From CAZLNO01 sp964561005 (lineage in GTDB: Bacteria; Pseudomonadota; Alphaproteobacteria; Kiloniellales; Rhodovibrionaceae): a stretch of 60,653 bases of DNA. Of the stretch, positions 46,706-54,796 are shown in pieces (the first letter of the stretch is position 1; every line of letters starts with the position of its first letter). The notes beneath the pieces were generated by a model that was not told where the DNA came from, did no database searches, and was given only the letters and a program-made list of their open reading frames with translations. A program made the position numbers and the translations under genes. The DNA lies in NCBI GenBank assembly GCA_964561005.1, contig CAZLNO010000009.1, positions 1 to 60,653 of the forward strand, read 5' to 3'.

Positions 46706-46808
46706 TACCAAGCGCCATTGAAGTCGACTCGCGGGCCTCACCCTTGACGCCCAAGGGCGTCAAGGATGAGGACCCTCCAGATGTACGATTTCATTCGTCG
46801 GGCGGTAT
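46705..46808. repeat. MITE-like element, copy 2, abutting the kinase stop codon
   Basis: The right end CCAGATGTACGATTTCATT then CGTCGGGCGGTAT (to 46808) matches copy 1 with one change. The left end is decayed (ATACCAAGCGCC from 46705). The interior differs from copy 1: a perfect 11-bp hairpin CCTTGACGCCC (46742-46752) / GGGCGTCAAGG (46755-46765). The first base coincides with the last base of the kinase TAA codon. In this place it may act as a terminator between the convergent kinase and usp genes. Confidence 0.7.
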
Positions 46809-46828
46809 AAAGCGCCCGGACGCCAGCG

Positions 46829-47356
46829 TCACGGCACCGCCAGGCAGGGCGCCAGGCGCAGGCTGATGACCTTGTGCGAGACGCTGCCCAGCACCGCCTC
46901 CTCCAGCGTGCCCAGGCCGCGCGTGCCAAGAACGATCAGGTCGGCCTGCTCCTTGCGGGCGAGCTTGGCCACCGCCTGGGCCGCATCGCCTTCCTCCAGC
47001 ACCGGGGTGATCCGCTTCGCGCCCATGTCGCGCGCCCACTGCACGGCGTGGTCCAGAATGGCCCGGCCAAGCCCCACGCGCGCCTGGTAGGACACCCGCG
47101 GCACCATCTCCGGGCCGATCACGCCGAGGCGCGGATAGCTGGGCCAGTCGACATCCGCGGGCTGCGGCGGTTCCTCGACGATCAGGTGCTCGACCCGCGC
47201 CCACTGCAACAGGCTCTGCGGCACCGGGCCCTCGAGAACCGAATGCAGGACGAACAACTCGGCCCCGTACTTCACCGCGAGGTCGGCGGCCAGGCCGACG
47301 GCACGGTTGGCGTTGTAGGAACCATCCGTGGCGACGACGATTTTCGAGAACGACAT
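46829..47356 (-). CDS. Universal stress protein (UspA family)
   Basis: A 175-residue cytosolic stress protein with the UspA start KIVVATDGSYNANRAVGLAADLA. The ATP-binding signature GTRGLGTLEEAVLGSVSHKV is near residues 145-164. It is slightly longer than single-domain UspA because of an insert near 60-90. UspA proteins often accumulate under low oxygen or energy stress, and an FNR/FixK-like box lies upstream. It stands alone on the minus strand, downstream of the CapA-like gene. Confidence 0.9.
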   Translation of the reverse strand: MSFSKIVVATDGSYNANRAVGLAADLAVKYGAELFVLHSVLEGPVPQSLLQWARVEHLIVEEPPQPADVDWPSYPRLGVIGPEMVPRVSYQARVGLGRAILDHAVQWARDMGAKRITPVLEEGDAAQAVAKLARKEQADLIVLGTRGLGTLEEAVLGSVSHKVISLRLAPCLAVP

Positions 47357-47421
47357 GCTCCCTCCTCGCTTCCCTGTCGATGTCCGGGTCGGAATTCTGC
47401 CGTCCCGTCCCGGCGGGCGCG

Positions 47422-47435
47422 TTGATTCACGTCAT
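47422..47435 (-). promoter_or_regulatory. FNR/FixK-like box upstream of the usp gene
   Basis: TTGATTCACGTCAT fits TTGA-N6-TCAA except for the last base. Its centre is about 72 nt ahead of the usp start codon. usp genes are frequent FNR/FixK targets in alphaproteobacteria, which supports the reading. Confidence 0.45.
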
Positions 47436-47457
47436 CGGGCGGACCGCATCGGCGCAG

Positions 47458-48576
47458 CTAATCGACGCGCACCTGCAATTCCCCCGCCGCGTCCGGCCCC
47501 ACCGTGGTGCCGAAGCGCGCGCTCTCGCGGCGCAGCCGCTCGGCCACCCAGGCGCGCTCCTCGGCGTCCGCGGCCCGCAAGCGCAGCTTGCGCAGCCGCA
47601 GCGGCACCAGGCGGCAGGCCGCCAGCGTGCCGTCGGCGACGCGCAGGCGCGGCAGGTACATCAGCACCAGCTCGGGGCGATAGCGCTCCTCGCCGGTGAT
47701 GCCCTCGTAGTCGTTGAGGAAGTCGCCGCAGCCGTAGAGGATCAGCTTGCCGCGGTAAACCTCCAGCCCCTTGAAGTGGTGGCAGGAATGGCCGTGCACG
47801 AGGTCCGCGCCGGCGGTGTCGATCAGGCCCCGGGCGAACAGGCGCTGCTCGTCCGGCACCTCGTAGCCCCAGTTTCCGCCCCAGTGCAGGGACACGACCA
47901 CGAGGTCGCCCGGCCGCCGGTGCCCCGCGATGGCCGCGCCCAGGGCTTCCAGCGTCTCGGCCGAGAGGTCCGGGAGGCGATTGACCCCGGGCTTGTCCAC
48001 GTCGGCGGCCCAGCTTCGCGGGATGCCGCTGCTGCCCAGGCCGTATGCGAACATCAACACGCGCCCGCCCCGCGGCAGCGGCGCCACGGCCGGCGCGGCG
48101 GCCGCCGCGATGTCCTCGCCCGCGCCCGTGGTGCGCAGCCCGGCGCCGCGCAGCGCGCGCAGCGTGTCGCGCAGGCCCGCCGCGCCCCAGTCCAGGACAT
48201 GGTTGTTCGCCAGGCCGCAGATGTCCACGCCGGCGGCGGTCAGCACCCCGATGTTGTCGGGGCTCATGCGGTAGTTGATGCCCTTGGCCAGCCAGTCCTC
48301 GGACAGCGTCACGCTGGTCTCCAGGTTCACGATGCGCGCCGCCGGCCCTTCCCGCTCCAGCCCCTCCAGCGCCTCGCCCCAGACGTAATCGAAGGCGACG
48401 CCGCGCGGCACCGGGCCGTTGCGGCGCTCGGCCAGCGCGACATAGTCGCGGGCGTCCTTGATGTAATCCTCGTGGAGTTCGGGCGGGGCTGGATGCGGCA
48501 GAATCTGGTCGACGCCGCGGCCCGTCATCACGTCGCCGCAGACAAACAGACCGACGGTGCCGTCGTCTTCTCGCAT
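47458..48576 (-). CDS. CapA-family metallophosphatase-like protein
   Basis: A 372-residue protein of the PGA_cap/CapA family. Metal-site motifs are GDVMTGRGVD near residue 15, NLETSVT near 83, GLANNHVLDWG near 118, and SLHWGGNWGYEV and GHSCHHFKGLEVYRGKLILYGCGDFLNDYEG further on. CapA is known from poly-gamma-glutamate synthesis and capsule attachment, but no capB/capC genes are nearby, so the true substrate is open. No signal peptide is visible, which is unusual for a capsule protein. The start at 48576 could be a few codons off. Confidence 0.82.
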   Translation of the reverse strand: MREDDGTVGLFVCGDVMTGRGVDQILPHPAPPELHEDYIKDARDYVALAERRNGPVPRGVAFDYVWGEALEGLEREGPAARIVNLETSVTLSEDWLAKGINYRMSPDNIGVLTAAGVDICGLANNHVLDWGAAGLRDTLRALRGAGLRTTGAGEDIAAAAAPAVAPLPRGGRVLMFAYGLGSSGIPRSWAADVDKPGVNRLPDLSAETLEALGAAIAGHRRPGDLVVVSLHWGGNWGYEVPDEQRLFARGLIDTAGADLVHGHSCHHFKGLEVYRGKLILYGCGDFLNDYEGITGEERYRPELVLMYLPRLRVADGTLAACRLVPLRLRKLRLRAADAEERAWVAERLRRESARFGTTVGPDAAGELQVRVD

Positions 48577-48643
48577 GGTCGTCCACCCGCTTCGTCACAG
48601 GCAGGTCGTCCACCGCCACCTTCGGCGGTGGTGCGCCTCCGCC

Positions 48644-49135
48644 TCAGCGCCGGCGGACGCCGGGCCCGGCAACCGGGAAGATGGCGCATTCGCCGAAGGT
48701 CGACACCCGCCGCGGCGCGCAGGTGGCCCGGCCCGCGGGGGCCGCCGCGGGCTGCGCCGGGGCCAGCGTCGGCGCCCGCCCATCGTCGTCGAAGATCGCG
48801 CCGATCTCGCGCAGCAGCAGCGCGACTCGCTCGTCGGCCAGCCGGTAGTACACCGACTTCGCCTCGCGCCGCGTCGCCACGACGCCGGCCTCGCGCAGGT
48901 GGCGAAGCTGCTGCGACAGCGAGGGCTGGCGCAGGTCGAGGTCGCGCTCGATCTCGCCCACCGACTTCTCGCCGTCCAGCAGATGCCCCACGATCAACAG
49001 CCGCGCCGGATGCGCCAGCGCCTTCAGCACGCCGCTGGCCTCCGCCACGGCCGCGGGCATTGCCGCCGCCTCGCCCTGTCCGTTGCGGTCGCTCTCGACC
49101 CTGGCGCCGTTACCGTTGCCGTTCCGCATTGTCAT
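48644..49135 (-). CDS. ArsR/SmtB-family regulator with a Cys-containing C-terminal tail
   Basis: A 163-residue winged-helix repressor. The core resembles the persulfide-sensing BigR/SqrR branch: LKALAHPARLLIVGHLLDGEKSVGEIERDLDLRQPSLSQQLRHLREAGVVATRREAKSVYYRLAD (about 37-101). The two cysteines used by SqrR (one before the recognition region, one in the last helix) are not found at those positions. Instead Cys139 and Cys150 lie in a 45-residue tail unusual for the family. An asparagine/glycine-rich N-terminus precedes the core. It adjoins sulfide and persulfide genes, so it is their probable regulator. The ATG at 49135 could be replaced by one two codons later. Confidence 0.82.
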   Translation of the reverse strand: MTMRNGNGNGARVESDRNGQGEAAAMPAAVAEASGVLKALAHPARLLIVGHLLDGEKSVGEIERDLDLRQPSLSQQLRHLREAGVVATRREAKSVYYRLADERVALLLREIGAIFDDDGRAPTLAPAQPAAAPAGRATCAPRRVSTFGECAIFPVAGPGVRRR

Positions 49136-49186
49136 TCTACAAAATCGTAAATCGTATTTCGATCTTCGCCCCAGGGCGCGGCGTCG

Positions 49187-49885
49187 TCAAGGCCCTTCCC
49201 CCTCGCCATCGGTCCGCGACTCGCCAACCTGGCGGAAGTACCAGTCCGTCGCCGTTCCGCTGTCGGCCGCCGCGTCGGCATCGGCCACCGTCATCGGCGG
49301 CGGCGCCAGGGCCGGCTGTCCCGGCTGCCAGTCCGCCGGCAGGGACACGCCGTCGCGCGTGGCGGTCTGCAACGCATCCAGAAGGCGCAGCAACTCGTTC
49401 ACCGAGCGACCGACGTTCATCGGGTAGTAGACCAGCGCCTGCACGACACCATCGGGGTCGATGGCAAAGGCGGCGCGGATCGTCGCGGTGTCGCCGGCCC
49501 GCGGGTGGATCATGCCATAGGCGCGGGCGACCCCCATCGAAAGATCCTCGATGATGGGGAAGCTGATCGCCACCCCGAAGCGCTCGCGAATGCCGCGGAT
49601 CCAGGCCAGATGCGAGAACACGCTGTCGGCCGAGAGCGCCAGGAGCTCGCAGTTGCGCGCGGCGAAGGCGTCGATGGACTTCTGCAGGGCCACGAACTCG
49701 CTGGTGCACACCGGGGTGAAGTCGGCCGGGTGCGACAAGAGAAGCAGCCAGCGCCCGCGATAGTCCGCGAGCGAGACCATGCCCTGTGTGGTCCGCGCGG
49801 TGAACTCGGGCGCCGGCTCGCCGATGCGCGGCAGGCCCGGCTCGTCGGGCGGCATGGGATCGGTGGTCATGTTCTCGTGCGCCAT
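49187..49885 (-). CDS. 1-Cys peroxiredoxin (Prx6 type)
   Basis: A 232-residue thiol peroxidase that reduces peroxides and possibly persulfides. The peroxidatic cysteine is Cys60 in HPADFTPVCTSEF. The Prx6-type C-terminal block SLPADWQPGQPALAPPPMT is present, with no resolving Cys-Pro motif after it. The ATG at 49883-49885 is chosen for its AAAGGAGG site 5 nt ahead; the longer in-frame reading to 50191 overlaps the divergent blh gene. It is divergent from blh and shares its control region. Confidence 0.9.
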   Translation of the reverse strand: MAHENMTTDPMPPDEPGLPRIGEPAPEFTARTTQGMVSLADYRGRWLLLLSHPADFTPVCTSEFVALQKSIDAFAARNCELLALSADSVFSHLAWIRGIRERFGVAISFPIIEDLSMGVARAYGMIHPRAGDTATIRAAFAIDPDGVVQALVYYPMNVGRSVNELLRLLDALQTATRDGVSLPADWQPGQPALAPPPMTVADADAAADSGTATDWYFRQVGESRTDGEGEGP

Positions 49886-49952
49886 GCGGCCTCCTTTCGG
49901 CCCGGCCGCGGCGGCCGGAAACGCCATTCGCGAAAAAGGGTCCTCGACACCC

Positions 49953-49966
49953 TTGACCTCCGTCAA
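49953..49966. promoter_or_regulatory. FNR/FixK-like box between the peroxiredoxin and blh genes
   Basis: TTGACCTCCGTCAA is a perfect inverted repeat (TTGAC/GTCAA, 4-nt spacer) with an exact TTGA-N6-TCAA core. It is centred about 75 nt from the peroxiredoxin start and 170 nt from the blh start. TTGACC also lies 18 nt ahead of TTTATA (49977-49982), so it could instead be the -35 element of a blh promoter. Confidence 0.5.
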
Positions 49967-49976
49967 TGCTGTGTGG

Positions 49977-50013
49977 TTTATATTTGCATAATCTATATAT
50001 CGATAAAACGTAA
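49977..50013. promoter_or_regulatory. AT-rich promoter/operator island of the sulfur genes
   Basis: A run from TTTATATTTGCATAATCTAT to CGATAAAACGTAAAA stands out in GC-rich surroundings and includes dyad-like pieces (ATCTATATATCGAT). A comparable AT-rich stretch with the repeated motif TACGATTTACGATTTT (minus strand) lies ahead of the arsR gene (about 49138-49163). Both could be targets of the ArsR/BigR-like protein. Confidence 0.4.
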
Positions 50014-50129
50014 AAGAGGCCATCGACCCCGAGGCGCTCCCGCCCCGCGCCAGATTCGCCCTGGCGGGACGCTCGGCAGCCACAATCCGGCGCCCCGCGC
50101 CGGCGATCCCTCGCAAGGGAGGAGACACC

Positions 50130-51011
50130 ATGAGCGCCGACGTCATGACGAAACCCCAGGTCAAGGCCTTCTTCGACGAGGCCACCTTCACCTTCAGCTA
50201 CGTGGTCAGCGACCCGGAGACCCAGGCCTGCGCCCTGATCGATTCCGTGCTCGACTACGACCCCAGCGCCGGGCGCACGGCCACGGACTCGGCAGACCGC
50301 ATGATCGCCTACGTGCGCGAGCAGGGGCTGAAGCCCGAGTGGATCATCGACACCCACGTCCACGCCGACCACCTCTCCGCCACGCCCTACCTGAAGGACA
50401 GGCTCGGCGGCAAGATGGGCATCGGCGAGCACATCACCACGGTGCAGAACACCTTCGGCAAGATCTTCAACGCCGGCACCGAGTTCCAGCGCGACGGCAG
50501 CCAGTTCGACCACCTGTTCAAGGACGGCGAGACCTACACCCTGGGCAACATCCCCTGCCGCGCCATGCACACGCCCGGCCACACGCCGGCCTGCATGACC
50601 CATGTGATCGGCGATGCCGCCTTCGTGGGCGACACCATCTTCATGCCCGACTTCGGCACGGCGCGCTGCGACTTTCCCGGCGGCGACGCGCGGGCGCTGT
50701 TCAAGTCGATCCGCAAGATCTTCGAGCTGCCGGACGAGACGCGGGTGTTCATGTGCCACGACTACGGCACCGACGACCGCAAGGAATACAAGTTCGAGAC
50801 CACGGTCGGCGAGGAAAAGGCGAGGAACGTGCACGTGCGCCAGGGCGTGGACGAGGACGACTTCGTCGAGCTGCGCACGACGCGCGACAAGAAGCTGGGC
50901 ATGCCGCGGCTCATCATCCCCTCGGTCCAGGTGAACATGCGCGCCGGCAACATGCCGCCCGCCGAGGACAACGGCACCATCTACCTGAAAATCCCGCTCA
51001 ACACATTGTGA
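50130..51011 (+). CDS. blh: Metallo-beta-lactamase-fold hydrolase, Blh/persulfide dioxygenase-like
   Basis: A 293-residue MBL-fold enzyme. The metal motif THVHADH is at residues 75-81, then HTPGHTPACMTHVIGDAAFVGDTIFMPDFGTARCDFPGG and MCHDYGTDDRKEYKFETTVGEEK. This pattern matches the Blh and ETHE1-like persulfide dioxygenases controlled by BigR, which oxidise glutathione persulfide to sulfite using iron. The leader contains TCCCTCGCAAGGGA, a small hairpin touching the GGGAGGAG ribosome-binding site. The neighbours SQR, SulP and ArsR fit a sulfide detoxification role. Confidence 0.88.
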   Translation: MSADVMTKPQVKAFFDEATFTFSYVVSDPETQACALIDSVLDYDPSAGRTATDSADRMIAYVREQGLKPEWIIDTHVHADHLSATPYLKDRLGGKMGIGEHITTVQNTFGKIFNAGTEFQRDGSQFDHLFKDGETYTLGNIPCRAMHTPGHTPACMTHVIGDAAFVGDTIFMPDFGTARCDFPGGDARALFKSIRKIFELPDETRVFMCHDYGTDDRKEYKFETTVGEEKARNVHVRQGVDEDDFVELRTTRDKKLGMPRLIIPSVQVNMRAGNMPPAEDNGTIYLKIPLNTL

Positions 51012-51111
51012 CAGCAAGCGGCCCCGGCCGGGGGGCGCCCGCCGCCGAGATGGCACCACGTCGGCGGCGGACGCACCCGGCTTGTCGGCCGCCGGACAGG
51101 GAGGTCGCCCC

Positions 51112-52881
51112 ATGAGGGTTTCCAAGCTCACGCCGTTCCTTTACGTGTCCCCGCAGATCGGCGAGGGCGACGTCGGCATCCTCGCCAGCCAGGGCTTCAA
51201 GGCCCTCGTCAACAACCGCCCGGACGACGAGGGCGACGACCAGCCGGCCAGCGCCGCGCTCCAGGCCGCGGCCGAGCGCCACGGCCTGGCCTATCGCCAC
51301 ATCCCGGTCGTCTCCGGCCAGGTGGGCGACGCCGACGTCGCCGCCTTCACCCAGGCAATGCTGGAGCTGAAGGGTCCGGTGCTGGCGTTCTGCCGCACCG
51401 GCACGCGCTCGACCACGCTGTGGGCGCTGTCGGAGGCGGACCGCCTGGACCCCGATGCCATCCTGAAGGCCGCCGAGGAGGTGGGCTACGACCTCGCCGC
51501 GCTGAAGCCGCGCCTGGAGCGTCGCGCGCGCGAGGCGGCGACCGCTCCCGACAGCAACGTCACTCCGCTGCCGACCCCGCGCACGGCGGCCGCCATCCAC
51601 GATGTCGTGGTGGTGGGCGGCGGCGCCGGCGGCCTGGCGACGGCGGCCAGCCTGCTGCGCCGTCGCGCGGGCCTGAAGATCGCCGTCGTGGAGCCGCGCG
51701 AGACCCACTACTACCAGCCCGGCTGGACCCTGGTCGGCGGCGGCGTGTTCGACCGCGCCAAGACCGAGCGGCCCATGGCCGCGGTCATGCCCAGCGGCGT
51801 GAAATGGATCAAGGCGGCGGTGGCCGGCTTCGAGCCCGAGCGCAACCAGGTCGTGCTGGAGGACGGCGAGCGCGTCGCCTATCGCACCCTGGTCGCCGCG
51901 CCGGGCATCGAGCTGAACTGGCAGGGCGTCGAGGGGCTCTCCGAGACGCTCGGCAAGAACGGCGTGACCTCGAACTACCTCTTCGAGATGGCGCCCTACA
52001 CCTGGGAGCTGGTGCAGTCGCTGCGGGGCGGCCGGGCGCTGTTCACCCAGCCGCCGATGCCGATCAAGTGCGCCGGCGCGCCGCAGAAGGCCGCCTACCT
52101 CGCCTGCTGCCACTGGGAGAGGCGCGGCGTCCTCAAGGACCTCGACGTGCACTTCCACACCGCCGGCGGCGTGCTGTTCGGGGTAAAGGACTACGTGCCC
52201 GCGCTGATGCGGTACGTCGAGCGCTATGGCATCAACCTGAACTACCAGAGCAACCTGGTCGCCGTGGACGGCCCGGCCGGGAAGGCCTGGTTCCAGGTGA
52301 CGCGCGACGGCGGCACCGAGACCGTGGAAGAGTCCTTCGACATGCTGCACGTCTGCCCGCCGCAGCGCGCCCCGGCCTTCGTGCGCGACAGCCCGCTGGC
52401 GAACGAGGCCGGCTGGATCGAGGTCAGCCCGGAGACGCTGCAGCACGCGCGCTACGGCAACGTCTTCGGCGTCGGAGACGCGATGTCGGCGCCGAACGCC
52501 AAGACCGCCGCCGCGGTGCGCAAGCAGGCGCCGGCGGTGGCGGAAAACGTGCTGGCGGTGCTGGACGGCCAGGCGCCGCGGGCGCTCTACGACGGCTACG
52601 GCTCCTGCCCGCTGACGGTGGAGCACGGCAAGATCGTGCTGGCGGAGTTCGGCTATGGCGGCAAGCTGCTGCCCACCTTCCCCTTCCTGGACGGCACCAA
52701 GCCGAGCCGAGCCGCCTGGATGCTGAAGGAGAAGCTGTTGCCGGGGCTGTACTTCGACCTCATGCTGAAGGGCCGCGAGTGGCTGGCGAAGCCGCAACTG
52801 CTGCCGCACGCCCCGGCCCCGCACGAGGCCCCGCAGGCCTGCGACTTCGGGCCGGAGAAAACCAAGGCGAAGGCGTCCTGA
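51112..52881 (+). CDS. sqr: DUF442 sulfurtransferase/phosphatase-like domain fused to sulfide:quinone oxidoreductase
   Basis: A 589-residue fusion. Residues 1-110 are a DUF442 (TIGR01244) domain with loop FCRTGTRS (Cys94 to Arg99). A linker of about 55 residues leads to a full sulfide:quinone oxidoreductase from about 163: FAD motif VVVVGGGAGGLATAAS, redox cysteines Cys320 (PIKCAGAPQK) and Cys499 (GSCPLTVEHG), and a quinone/C-terminal region FGYGGKLLPTFPF. The cysteines match the human SQOR-like type. The enzyme oxidises sulfide at the membrane to persulfide, which Blh next door could oxidise. GGGAGG precedes the ATG at 51112. Confidence 0.9.
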   Translation: MRVSKLTPFLYVSPQIGEGDVGILASQGFKALVNNRPDDEGDDQPASAALQAAAERHGLAYRHIPVVSGQVGDADVAAFTQAMLELKGPVLAFCRTGTRSTTLWALSEADRLDPDAILKAAEEVGYDLAALKPRLERRAREAATAPDSNVTPLPTPRTAAAIHDVVVVGGGAGGLATAASLLRRRAGLKIAVVEPRETHYYQPGWTLVGGGVFDRAKTERPMAAVMPSGVKWIKAAVAGFEPERNQVVLEDGERVAYRTLVAAPGIELNWQGVEGLSETLGKNGVTSNYLFEMAPYTWELVQSLRGGRALFTQPPMPIKCAGAPQKAAYLACCHWERRGVLKDLDVHFHTAGGVLFGVKDYVPALMRYVERYGINLNYQSNLVAVDGPAGKAWFQVTRDGGTETVEESFDMLHVCPPQRAPAFVRDSPLANEAGWIEVSPETLQHARYGNVFGVGDAMSAPNAKTAAAVRKQAPAVAENVLAVLDGQAPRALYDGYGSCPLTVEHGKIVLAEFGYGGKLLPTFPFLDGTKPSRAAWMLKEKLLPGLYFDLMLKGREWLAKPQLLPHAPAPHEAPQACDFGPEKTKAKAS

Positions 52882-52887
52882 TCCGTC

Positions 52888-54669
52888 ATGCCCCTCCCCC
52901 CGCTCGCCCGCATCGTCCCCGCCGCCGACTGGCTGCGCCGCTATCGCGGCGGGGAGCTGTCCGCCGACCTCGTGGCGGCGGTGATCGTCACGATCATGCT
53001 GATCCCGCAGAGCCTGGCCTACGCCATGCTGGCGGGACTGCCGCCGCAGGTCGGGCTCTACGCCAGCATCCTGCCGCTGATCGCCTATGCCGTCTTCGGC
53101 TCCAGCCGGGCGCTGGCGGTGGGGCCGGTGGCGGTGGTGTCGCTGCTGACGGCCGCGGCGGTGTCGCGCATCGCCGAGCCGGGGACGCCGGAATACCTCG
53201 GCGCGGCGATCGCGCTGGCGCTGCTGTCGGGGCTGATGCTGGTGGCGATGGGGCTGGCGCGGCTGGGATTCCTCGCCAACCTGCTGAGCCACCCGGTGAT
53301 CTCCGGCTTCATCACGGCCTCGGGCATCCTGATCGCCTGCAGCCAGTTGAAGCACGTCCTGGGCGTGCCGGCCGAGGGGCACAATCTTCTGACGATCCTG
53401 GGTTCGCTCGTGGAGCACCTGCCCGAGGCCAGCCTGTGGACCGTGGCGATCGGGGCAGCGGCGACGGCCTTCCTGTTCTGGGTGCGCAAGCGGCTGAAGC
53501 CGCTGCTGCGCCGCCTGGGCGTGCCGCCCTTTGCCGCCGATCTGCTGACCAAGGCCGGACCGGTGGCGGCGGTGATCGTCACCACGGGGCTCACCGCCCT
53601 GCTGAACCTGGGCGAGCGCGGGGTCGCCATCGTCGGCCAGATCCCCCAGGGCCTGCCGCCGGTGACGATGCCGCCCTTCGACCCGGAGATGTGGAGCAAC
53701 CTGGCGACCTCGGCATTGCTGATCAGCTTGATCGGCTTCGTCGAGTCGATCTCGGTCGCGCAGACCCTGGCCGCCAAGAAGCGCCAGCGCGTGGACGCCA
53801 ACAACGAGCTGGTGGGCCTGGGCGCCGCCAACGTGGCGGCGGCCTTCTCCGGCGGCTATCCGGTGACCGGCGGCTTCGCGCGCTCGGTGGTGAACTTCGA
53901 CGCCGGGGCGGAGACGCCGATGGCCGGGGTGTTCACCGCCCTGGGCATCGCGCTGACGGCGCTGTTCCTGACGCCGCTGTTCTTCTTCCTGCCCAAGGCG
54001 ACGCTGGCGGCGACCATCATCGTCGCGGTGCTGTCGCTGGTGGACCTGGGCACGCTGAAGCGCACCTTCGTCTACTCCAAGAGCGACTTCGCGGCGATGG
54101 CGGCGACCATCCTGGTGGTGCTGGGCGTGGGCGTCGAGGCCGGGGTGGTGACCGGCGTGGCGGTGTCGCTGGCGCTCTACCTCTGGCGCACCAGCCGGCC
54201 CCACATGGCCATCGTGGGCCAGGTGCCGGGCACGGAGCACTTCCGCAACGTGCTGCGCCACGACGTGGTGACCAGCGACAAGGTGCTGACCGTGCGCGTG
54301 GACGAGAGCCTGTACTTCGCCAACGCGCGCTTCCTGGAGGACAAGATCTACGACATGGTCGCCGAGCGGCCGAGCCTGGCGCACGTGGTCCTGATGTGCC
54401 CTGCGGTGAACCTGATCGACGCCAGCGCGCTGGAAAGCCTGGAAGCCATCAACGAGCGCCTGCACGCCGCCGGCGTGACCTTTCACCTGTCCGAGGTGAA
54501 GGGCCCGGTGATGGACCGCCTGCGGCGCGCGCACTTCCTCGACGACCTGACCGGGCGGGTGTTCCTCAGCCAGTACGAGGCCATGCGCACGCTCGACCCC
54601 GAGGCCACCGCGCGCGCCGACGCGGGCCAGGCGCCGCAACCGGCGCCCGCGCTTTCCGCGGGGCGGTAA
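52888..54669 (+). CDS. SulP-family anion (sulfate-type) permease
   Basis: A 593-residue SLC26/SulP transporter. The membrane domain covers about residues 25-430 with the signature VAAVIVTIMLIPQSLAYAMLAGLPPQVGLYASILPLIAYAVFGSSR. A STAS domain follows at about 445-560 (VLTVRVDESLYFANARFLED; HVVLMCPAVNLIDASALESLEAI). It starts 6 bp after the SQR stop and is therefore cotranscribed. In this setting it may move sulfate or sulfite formed from sulfide; bicarbonate or other anions are possible. Confidence 0.9.
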   Translation: MPLPPLARIVPAADWLRRYRGGELSADLVAAVIVTIMLIPQSLAYAMLAGLPPQVGLYASILPLIAYAVFGSSRALAVGPVAVVSLLTAAAVSRIAEPGTPEYLGAAIALALLSGLMLVAMGLARLGFLANLLSHPVISGFITASGILIACSQLKHVLGVPAEGHNLLTILGSLVEHLPEASLWTVAIGAAATAFLFWVRKRLKPLLRRLGVPPFAADLLTKAGPVAAVIVTTGLTALLNLGERGVAIVGQIPQGLPPVTMPPFDPEMWSNLATSALLISLIGFVESISVAQTLAAKKRQRVDANNELVGLGAANVAAAFSGGYPVTGGFARSVVNFDAGAETPMAGVFTALGIALTALFLTPLFFFLPKATLAATIIVAVLSLVDLGTLKRTFVYSKSDFAAMAATILVVLGVGVEAGVVTGVAVSLALYLWRTSRPHMAIVGQVPGTEHFRNVLRHDVVTSDKVLTVRVDESLYFANARFLEDKIYDMVAERPSLAHVVLMCPAVNLIDASALESLEAINERLHAAGVTFHLSEVKGPVMDRLRRAHFLDDLTGRVFLSQYEAMRTLDPEATARADAGQAPQPAPALSAGR

Positions 54670-54796
54670 CCGTGCCGGACAGGCGGCGGCTGCGCAGGCG
54701 GACATCACGCTGTCGCCTCTTCGACAGCGCGGGTTCGCCCTCGTCGGCAAGCTCATCGCGTGGCGTGCCCACCGACCGCAACGCAGGGGACCCCGC

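Noticed and set aside
46744..46763. TTGACGCCCAAGGGCGTCAA as an FNR-like box
   Set aside because: The spacing between TTGA and TCAA is 12, not 6, and the sequence is the stem of the repeat-borne hairpin.
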